A DNA stretch of 50,569 nt, from positions 1-50,569 of the forward strand of contig CAITMU010000031.1 of NCBI GenBank assembly GCA_903893565.1. The letters run 5' to 3'. Below are positions 44,873-50,569 of the stretch, piece after piece. The notes beneath the pieces are model-generated. The model searched no databases. It had not been told where the DNA came from and worked only from the letters and a program-made list of their open reading frames with translations. A program made the translations under genes and the position numbers. Source of the stretch: an uncultured beta proteobacterium (GTDB lineage: Bacteria; Pseudomonadota; Gammaproteobacteria; Burkholderiales; SG8-41). Every line of letters starts with the position of its first letter. The stretch's first letter is position 1.

Positions 44873-45391
44873 CTAGTAGTAACTCGCCATTAGCAATGAA
44901 AAGCTAGCAACGGTAGTTAGCACGAGTCTTAATGTCATCCAATTTGTCATCCATTCAAGATTCTCCTCTGACTGATTGTGCAATGTATCTAAGGCAAGCG
45001 GGTCTTGGCTGTCAACGCGATCCGTGAAACGTTCAAAACAATAGCAAAGCATAAAAGTGAAAGCTTGTATTCTTAGCCCAGTCCACACCGGAAATTGAAA
45101 ACTCATCCAAGCGATCAAGGCGGGCATCACCCCCCAAATCAAGCGCAGGGAAAAGGTTTTTTGATGAACATTGCGTTTTTGTACAACGCCCCATTGTAGG
45201 GCTCCTACAAAAGACAAAATCACGGCGCCATATTGAAGTAGACAAGAAAGCCAGAACGCGTACCACACCTCAGAATAGAAAATGATGAGTAGGCAAAGCC
45301 CCACAAAAGGGATGAGACCCCCTAACCCTAGTATGACCACGAGGGAGGGGATATGGGAAAAGTAGGCTAAAAAATTTTTTTGGGAGGGCAT
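44873..45391 (-). CDS. DUF3429 integral membrane protein
   Basis: This is a 172-residue inner-membrane protein with about five hydrophobic segments. LGLGGLIPFVGL near the N-terminus and YGAVILSFVGALQWG are typical of DUF3429, a family of unknown function found in many proteobacteria. The start used is ATG at 45389-45391; a TTG at 45430 would add 13 residues. Neither has a strong ribosome-binding site. Confidence 0.8.
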   Translation of the reverse strand: MPSQKNFLAYFSHIPSLVVILGLGGLIPFVGLCLLIIFYSEVWYAFWLSCLLQYGAVILSFVGALQWGVVQKRNVHQKTFSLRLIWGVMPALIAWMSFQFPVWTGLRIQAFTFMLCYCFERFTDRVDSQDPLALDTLHNQSEENLEWMTNWMTLRLVLTTVASFSLLMASYY

Positions 45392-45736
45392 GAATTTTTC
45401 TAAAAGGTTAGCGACTCTCGCTAAGGTCAAAGCGCTGTGGTCTGTAAGGTAGACAATGCTTAATCGTTAAAAGTTTCGTTTCAATTGATTAATAAAAAAA
45501 AGAAATCTTAAGAAAATGAGCCAATGAGCCATTGAGCCAATGAGCCTTGCGGTGAATGGGTATTACAACCCTACTGGGGCTTTAGTATCGGAGGCCTTAT
45601 GATGTATAGGCAGGCAGGCATGCGAAGTGAAGAGGTAGGGTGAATTTTCTAAGCTTTGTTTTCTTATAATGGCGGCTAAAACTTGCTGATAGGGATAAAT
45701 CTTATTACTATCGTCTTCCCATTTTAAGGAAAAAAA
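45392..45736. other. Intergenic region with 8-nt tandem repeat
   Basis: The stretch is 345 nt with no gene recognised. It contains the ATGAGCCA repeat at 45516-45547 and, at the right end, the AAGGAAA ribosome-binding site of the Bug gene at 45737. Confidence 0.45.
45516..45547. repeat. 8-nt tandem repeat, four copies
   Basis: ATGAGCCA, ATGAGCCA, TTGAGCCA and ATGAGCCT stand head to tail, the last two with one substitution each. It lies in the spacer upstream of Bug 7. Confidence 0.8.
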
Positions 45737-46717
45737 TTGAAGATTCGTATATTAAAAGTAAACAGTTTTTTAATGCTTCTTTGGCCGGCACTGTTGGGCC
45801 TTGTTCAGGCGCAATCTTTTCCCAATCATAATCTTTCAATGGTCGTCCCTTTTAGCGCGGGTGGCACGGCAGATCTATTTACCCGACCTTTAAGTCAGGC
45901 CCTGGCAGCCCATTGGGGGCATTCGGTGGTGGTCGAAAATGTGCCCGGTGGGGACACCACGATTGGGGCGAGTCGGGTGGCTCAAGCGGTTGCCGATGGC
46001 CATACGCTTTTAATGACGAATTCCCAATCATTGGTAGGCAATCGATTTCTTTTTAAAAAAATGCCTTATGACCCTGATAAAAGCTTGATCCCTGTGATTA
46101 TGGTCGCACGTAGCGGAAGTTTTTTGATGACGCACCCTTCATTCCCAGCCACCAGTATTCGTGAACTGGTGAATATGGCCCGTGCCCAGCCGGGTCAAAT
46201 TGCCTATGCCTCTACCGGTAGAGGCTCTGCCGCGCAATTGGTATTAGAAACCTTAGGTAAGCGTGAAAAAATTAGTTTTAACCATATTCCCTACAAGGGA
46301 GTGGCCCCGGCCATGACCGCGTTAGCTTCGGGCGAGGATTCGATTGGGGTTTTTACACCAGCGGGCAGCGGTGCGATGGTGCGCGCAGGCAAAGTGCGAC
46401 CGATTGCCATCACCAGTAAGAGTCGTTTAAAACTTTTCCCCCAAGTGCCCAGTGTGGTGGAGGCAGGGTATCCTTATCTGACGTATCTGACTTGGTTTGG
46501 TCTTTTTGTCCCGGCCGCTACGAGCCCTCAGATTGTTCAACAAATTTATCGGGATGTAGAGCGCATTTTAAAGCAGCCCCAATTTGTGGAAAAGTATATT
46601 GCCTCGGCAAGCTTAGATGCCGTTGGCAGTCACCCGGAAGAATTTGCCGCCAGCATTCGAGATGAGATTGTTAACGTGGGAGCTATGGTGAGTGCTGCCA
46701 ATCTTTTGCCGCAGTAG
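45737..46717 (+). CDS. Bug/TctC-family periplasmic substrate-binding protein 7
   Basis: This is a 326-residue TTT-family receptor starting at TTG after AAGGAAA. Signal peptide: LMLLWPALLGLVQAQ. Family blocks: LSMVVPFSAGGTADLFTR, VENVPGGDTTIGAS, AVADGHTLLMTN, HIPYKGVAPAMTALASGE and FPQVPSVVEAGYPY. Convergent with the FAD monooxygenase, 20 nt between stops. Ligand unknown. Confidence 0.92.
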   Translation: MKIRILKVNSFLMLLWPALLGLVQAQSFPNHNLSMVVPFSAGGTADLFTRPLSQALAAHWGHSVVVENVPGGDTTIGASRVAQAVADGHTLLMTNSQSLVGNRFLFKKMPYDPDKSLIPVIMVARSGSFLMTHPSFPATSIRELVNMARAQPGQIAYASTGRGSAAQLVLETLGKREKISFNHIPYKGVAPAMTALASGEDSIGVFTPAGSGAMVRAGKVRPIAITSKSRLKLFPQVPSVVEAGYPYLTYLTWFGLFVPAATSPQIVQQIYRDVERILKQPQFVEKYIASASLDAVGSHPEEFAASIRDEIVNVGAMVSAANLLPQ

Positions 46718-46737
46718 CGTTTGGTTGGGTTAACGGT

Positions 46738-47880
46738 TTATCCCAAAGGCGTATTGACAGCATCATAAGCATATTGAACCCCGGGATCCTCGCCTTTAAG
46801 GCTATCGGCTGTGGGCTCTCCCAAGTAACGTTCGCCACGTCTTTCCGTATGCTCAGTGGTGGTCTTGACCCGAGGCGCACGGCTTCGTTGATAAAGGTCA
46901 AAGGCTTTTTCGGGTGTCGATTCGCTCTTTAAGCATCGGGTGAGGATGATGGCATCTTCGATGGCATTAGCCGCCCCCTGTCCTAGAAATGGCAACATCG
47001 GGTGAGCGGCATCGCCTAATAAAACGATGCGCCCCGAGTGCCATTGGTTAAGCCAAGGGCGACCAAAGAGTCCCCACTTAAACACTTGTCCTTTTGCCGG
47101 TCTTGAAATCACCGTGCGTGTGCCTTCGTCGAAATTAGAAAACTCTTCTAAAAATTCATCCATTGGCGCCGGAATCGTCCACCCTTCAGCCTCCCATTGC
47201 GAGCGATGGGCGATTGCGATGAAATTCAGTAATTCGCCTCGTCTAACAAGATATCGATTGATATGTCGACCTTGACCAAAAGCGACTACCGATTCATGTA
47301 AATGGCGAGGCAGTAAGCTCGTGTCCACGAGTCCTCGCCAAGCCACAAAGCCGGTAAAGGTAGCAGGGGCGGGTTTAAACAACTGATCGCGCACGGTGGA
47401 GCGAATGCCATCACTGGCTACCACCATATCGGCCGAACTCACCGATCCATCCGCAAATTTTAAATGTGCTTGATTCGAGTCCGAGTGCACGCTTTGCACC
47501 TCGGCCCCCAATCGCAGTGCACCAGGGGCTTCTTGGTTAAGGAGCTTGACCATCGCCTCTTGTAGATCCCAGCGATGCAGCCGCATATAGGGTGCGCCAT
47601 ACAGTTGTTTGAAATCTTTGGTCATCAAGCGCATGATGACCTCGGCACTGTGGTAATGACGGTACTCGGTCTTAGGCGGGGTGACCGAGGTTTTTTCTAA
47701 TTCGTCGCCTAAGCCTAGATGATAGAGCACACGGGTGGCGTTCGGGGCCAAGGTGATCCCCGCGCCCAGATCGATCAAGGCTTTGGAGCGCTCGTATACC
47801 GTGACTGAGAAGCCTGCTTGGGTCATAGCCAGAGCGCTGGCTAAGCCGCCAATGCCCCCTCCAATAATAGCAATTTTCAT
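46738..47880 (-). CDS. FAD-dependent aromatic monooxygenase (salicylate hydroxylase-like)
   Basis: This is a 380-residue class A flavoprotein monooxygenase, usually hydroxylating aromatic acids with NAD(P)H. GGGIGGLASAL (7-17) is the FAD dinucleotide-binding loop; ASDGIRSTVRD (about 158-168) carries the DG motif; GDAAHPMLPFLGQGAANAIEDA (about 290-311) is the second FAD motif. Full length for the family, no signal peptide. It resembles salicylate and 3-hydroxybenzoate 6-hydroxylases, but substrate cannot be fixed. Divergent neighbours suggest an aromatic-compound island (inference). Confidence 0.9.
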   Translation of the reverse strand: MKIAIIGGGIGGLASALAMTQAGFSVTVYERSKALIDLGAGITLAPNATRVLYHLGLGDELEKTSVTPPKTEYRHYHSAEVIMRLMTKDFKQLYGAPYMRLHRWDLQEAMVKLLNQEAPGALRLGAEVQSVHSDSNQAHLKFADGSVSSADMVVASDGIRSTVRDQLFKPAPATFTGFVAWRGLVDTSLLPRHLHESVVAFGQGRHINRYLVRRGELLNFIAIAHRSQWEAEGWTIPAPMDEFLEEFSNFDEGTRTVISRPAKGQVFKWGLFGRPWLNQWHSGRIVLLGDAAHPMLPFLGQGAANAIEDAIILTRCLKSESTPEKAFDLYQRSRAPRVKTTTEHTERRGERYLGEPTADSLKGEDPGVQYAYDAVNTPLG

Positions 47881-47957
47881 AATGAATTACTTTGCGTTGT
47901 CGATGAACTCATGGAAATAAAAAATGACACGTTCAATCGGTTGTGTGATGAACGATT

Positions 47958-48188
47958 TTAATCTTTTTTGGGGTGTGTTTCCCAGATTCGGGCGCAAGTG
48001 TTTTGTGTCTCATCCCAAGTGTAACCGGCAGAGCCAATACAGCCATGCATGTCGCGATCTGAACCGATGAGGGGGCGATTGGTAGGAAGAGGAGAAAGGT
48101 CCTTGCATCCGGAATAAAGCGTCATGAACCCCGCTACGCAAAGAAGCCAGCAAGCTTTGTAGGCGATGTCTCGTGGACTGGGAGTCAT
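47958..48188 (-). CDS. Small lipoprotein with C-terminal DUF333-like motif
   Basis: This is a 76-residue secreted protein. The hydrophobic N-terminus ends in a lipobox-like LYSGC, so Cys28 may be lipidated. The remainder contains SDRDMHGCIGSAGYTWDETQNTC in two parts (about residues 43-66), with two cysteines likely to form a disulfide; this pattern recurs in small periplasmic proteins of proteobacteria. It could be an envelope or inhibitor-like protein. Function unknown. Its low codon count makes this less certain. Confidence 0.6.
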   Translation of the reverse strand: MTPSPRDIAYKACWLLCVAGFMTLYSGCKDLSPLPTNRPLIGSDRDMHGCIGSAGYTWDETQNTCARIWETHPKKD

Positions 48189-48311
48189 CGGTCAAGCCCC
48201 TGTGGTTTGGATGGGATGGTGGTTTGAAACGGTCACTTTTTTTATATTCAAGAAGGGAGGTCCTCTATTAGGCCCCCCCGCTTGTGGCAGTGTCATTGGT
48301 GGAGGATTTTT

Positions 48312-49064
48312 TTAAGCCTCAGGTTTATGCGCACGCAAGAAGGAGTGAATCTGACGAATAGCCAGAGGGATTCTTTCCTGGGGTTGTTTCCAGGGGAATA
48401 GGCTCACCTCGGCCTTAGGGGCTAGCATGGCTGACTCCATGGCTACGGCATAAGGATGGGCAGCGACGTCGTCGGGCAGAATCAAAACGGGGGTTTGACA
48501 CTGCTTCACAAATTCACGCGTTACGGTAAAGACAAAGTCGGGATTGGTGCGATACATATTGGTGAGATATTGATCCACCATGGCTGGGGTTATTTCGGGA
48601 TGACGAGCCAGAAAAGCCGGTCCCCATTCCTTCATGTTGTTGTTGTAGAACAGATCACGATTTTCAGGGCGCGAACCACTGGGTTGTGCCAGCACTCCGA
48701 CGACAACACGCTCGGGAGCGCGTTTTATAAGGTTCCAGATAAAAGGCCCGCCAATACAAAAGCCCATCACCATGAATTTTTTAATACCTAAATGATCCAT
48801 CAGAGCGAGTTGGTCATCGGCATGGCTATCCCATGGGCGATCGATTTCCAGGGGGCCGCTGGATTGGCCTCCCTCAGCATTTCGTAAGTCGGCGGCGATG
48901 CATCGAAATTGGCTTTTAAACTCATTCATCGCATGAAAAGGGGCTGTACTCGTAAAAAACCCGAGCGTTGAATTTAAACCCCCACCAGGAAGAATCAGTA
49001 ACGGAAAGCCTGAACCCGCCTCTTCGTAGTGGATTTTAACCTTACCTTTTTCGAAAAATGCCAT
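48312..49064 (-). CDS. Alpha/beta hydrolase with Cys nucleophile, cytoplasmic paralogue
   Basis: This is a 250-residue alpha/beta hydrolase. Nucleophile elbow GFCIGG places Cys103 in the usual Ser position, as in dienelactone hydrolase. LLILPGGGLNST and AADLRNAEGG precede it, and LPDDVAAHPYAVAMESAMLAPKAE is the acid-residue region. It is a close paralogue of the Tat-exported protein at 35338-36201 but has no signal peptide, so the two could act on the same type of compound on either side of the membrane. Substrate unknown. Confidence 0.83.
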   Translation of the reverse strand: MAFFEKGKVKIHYEEAGSGFPLLILPGGGLNSTLGFFTSTAPFHAMNEFKSQFRCIAADLRNAEGGQSSGPLEIDRPWDSHADDQLALMDHLGIKKFMVMGFCIGGPFIWNLIKRAPERVVVGVLAQPSGSRPENRDLFYNNNMKEWGPAFLARHPEITPAMVDQYLTNMYRTNPDFVFTVTREFVKQCQTPVLILPDDVAAHPYAVAMESAMLAPKAEVSLFPWKQPQERIPLAIRQIHSFLRAHKPEA

Positions 49065-49435
49065 GACAGTGACTCCTTATGATTATTGTTAAATGTGACC
49101 AGACGCCCATCTTGAGGGGAGTGAGGCGAAATATTTTTTTTATTAATCTACGGCTGTTCAAAAACCGCGTATTCACTACAAAGATTGACGCACTCGGTTG
49201 GTTGAGTCAAGTGCTGATGCGAAATTTTGGTGCGTCGCGGTCTTTGTTAACGAATCTACCTTAATTTTTGAAGATGACGCTTATGGGGGGAGCGCTTTGG
49301 TTGCCTGTGATTTGCCCATTCCTTCTATGGGAGTCCCGAGCCAGAGGTTGTATAATCGAAAGGGATGCAAATACGGTCAATTTTTTCAACTTGATCCGTC
49401 TTAAAATTTAAACAGCAGAGGAGTGACTCAACATC
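49065..49435. other. Divergent intergenic region, no gene recognised
   Basis: This 370-nt region separates the minus-strand hydrolase from the plus-strand amidohydrolase. Two overlapping plus-strand frames of about 61-68 codons show no family pattern. Promoters of both neighbours should be here. Confidence 0.4.
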
Positions 49436-50278
49436 ATGGCAATCATTGATTCCCAAATTCACGCTTATGAAGCTAATTCAGCGGCTCGTCCCTGGCATAG
49501 TGTGCCCAATTGGCCAGCCCACGTCACCGGTGATGAGATGGTGGCTGAAATGGATAAACTTAATATCGATGGCGCTATCTTTATTTCTCCCTTTGCCATG
49601 TATCAATATGACGCCAGCTATGCGCAGTTGGTGCAAAAAGCACATCCGAATCGTTTTGCATTGGTCAAACCAGTGAATCCGGATAATCCTGCAGTCGCTG
49701 AGGTGATTGCTGAATGGAAGAAGGCTCCGGGAACGGTGGGTATTCGTATCATGTTGCCTAAGGAGTCGGGACGTAAACCCGATGATCCCGGTTTAGACGG
49801 CATTATGCGTGAAGCCCAAAGGCATAACTTTCCCGTGAACGTGCTTTTTTGGGGTAACGTTGATGCGGGCACCCAATTAATCGATCGCCACCCCAATGTT
49901 AAATTTATTATCGACCATATGGGCTTGATGCAGCCACGCACCCCACCTGCAGCGGCAGAGCCGTGGGTTGATTTGCCTAAGATGGTTGAATTGGCAAAGC
50001 GCCCCAATGCTGTGATTAAAATTAGCGGGGCCTGTACGTTGTCTCATAAACCCTACCCCTATCCTGACATTTGGGATCCGTTAGCTCGATTGTTTGATGC
50101 CTGGGGTTTTGAGCGTTGTCTATGGGGAACCGATTGGACCCGAGCGTTTGCAGTGGCTAATTATGAGCAGGCCGTTGAACCCTTTCGTGTAACGGATCGT
50201 TTAACTCAGAGTGAACGAGCGATGCTCATGGGCGGGGCTTGTGAAAAAGCCTACGGTTGGACGCCAAAGCGAGGCTAG
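49436..50278 (+). CDS. Amidohydrolase-2 family TIM-barrel hydrolase
   Basis: This is a 280-residue cytoplasmic amidohydrolase. DSQIHAYE near the N-terminus again has Gln in place of the first His of the metal motif. IIDHMGLMQPR and LWGTDWTRAF (catalytic Asp in GTD) are the other motifs. Similar in architecture to the protein at 31399-32247. It is followed by an intrinsic terminator. GAGGAG lies about 12 nt before the ATG, a somewhat long spacing. Substrate unknown, probably a lactone or carboxylate. Confidence 0.86.
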   Translation: MAIIDSQIHAYEANSAARPWHSVPNWPAHVTGDEMVAEMDKLNIDGAIFISPFAMYQYDASYAQLVQKAHPNRFALVKPVNPDNPAVAEVIAEWKKAPGTVGIRIMLPKESGRKPDDPGLDGIMREAQRHNFPVNVLFWGNVDAGTQLIDRHPNVKFIIDHMGLMQPRTPPAAAEPWVDLPKMVELAKRPNAVIKISGACTLSHKPYPYPDIWDPLARLFDAWGFERCLWGTDWTRAFAVANYEQAVEPFRVTDRLTQSERAMLMGGACEKAYGWTPKRG

Positions 50279-50303
50279 GAATTTAAAGCCGATCATGGCT
50301 TGA

Positions 50304-50338
50304 AATCATGTCATAGATTTCGAGTCATGATTGTTTTT
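50304..50338 (+). terminator. Rho-independent terminator after the last amidohydrolase
   Basis: AATCATG (50304-50310) pairs with CATGATT (50326-50332), followed by GTTTTT. Confidence 0.5.
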
Positions 50339-50569
50339 AAGAAATCGATCTTTAGGGCCGGTGCTTAGAAATAGAGTGAGGCAATCCTTGCATAGTGAAG
50401 CACCCAACTGGCAGCCTTGGCTACTGTTCTTTATGCGGGCATTGCAACAACAAAAACGCAGACTTGCCGCCAAGGTTGAGCGAGAAAAAGGAGCTATGAC
50501 AGCATTGCCAGAGTTAGCCGTCCAAATTTTGGATTACGTTCGAGATCACGGACGGGTAACATCACGGGA
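50331..50569 (+). pseudogene. Fic-family C-terminal fragment, cut by the window end
   Basis: One plus-strand frame is open from 50331 to the window end: NWQPWLLFFMRALQQQKRRL, AAKVEREKGAMTALPELAVQ, ILDYVRDHGRVTSR. This resembles the C-terminal helical and winged-helix tail of Fic-domain AMP-transferase proteins. The catalytic Fic domain should lie upstream but is absent, replaced by the amidohydrolase and its terminator, so it is probably a truncated remnant. A TTG at 50388 or GTG at 50361 could start a short protein. The 3' end lies beyond the window. Confidence 0.5.

Overview
The window looks like chromosomal DNA of a betaproteobacterium, probably an Alcaligenaceae-like member of the Burkholderiales. 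The main reason is seven genes for Bug/TctC-type periplasmic solute receptors, an expansion typical of that group. It also has a recC-recB-recD operon, a class II glutamine amidotransferase, a DUF3429 membrane protein, RmuC and a heat-shock-controlled Hsp20. Base composition is moderate to low in GC. This is inference from gene content; no rRNA or other phylogenetic marker is present.

Layout. 1-451: a structured non-coding stretch, possibly a group II intron remnant, ending in a 13-nt tandem repeat. 503-9512 (minus): recC-recB-recD, translationally coupled by 4-nt overlaps. 10006-12403 (plus): an HMG-CoA-lyase-like enzyme and a class III CoA-transferase, convergent with a Bug receptor. 13526-14167: an Hsp20 gene with a sigma32-type promoter, a ROSE-like RNA thermometer and an intrinsic terminator. 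14331-18500: an AMIN-Sel1 envelope protein, a glutamine amidotransferase, a WYL regulator and a divergent macrodomain protein. 18644-22192: three Bug receptors and a GFA-like zinc protein. 22683-24407: a TusA-like protein convergent with RmuC. 25232-26898: a Tat-exported amidohydrolase followed by an OsmC-family gene with an in-frame UGA. 27881-30091: an AT-rich island of secreted proteins. 30508-38610: catabolic accessory genes. 38874-39142: a decayed AbiEii toxin pseudogene. 39190-44410: a GntR-controlled operon. 44432-50278: further accessory metabolic genes. The window closes in a Fic-family C-terminal fragment.

The most striking content is two independent candidate selenoproteins. The first (26356-26898) is an OsmC-family thiol peroxidase whose peroxidatic cysteine position is encoded by TGA. 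The second (41325-42578, minus) is a GrdB-like (glycine/betaine/sarcosine/proline reductase selenoprotein B family) protein with a Sec-Pro-Asn-Cys motif. In both, coding homology continues without a break through the TGA. In both, a hairpin with a GU-containing apical loop lies about 19-22 nt downstream, the spacing expected of a bacterial SECIS. Simple ORF calling splits each gene in two.

The GrdB-like gene sits in a compact minus-strand operon: TauD-type dioxygenase, GrdB-like selenoprotein, Bug receptor, enolase-superfamily enzyme. A GntR/FCD regulator is divergent to it. This looks like a complete uptake-plus-catabolism unit for an unknown organic acid, built around a selenium-dependent redox step. 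The selenocysteine machinery (selA, selB, selC, selD) is not in the window and would have to be elsewhere in the genome.
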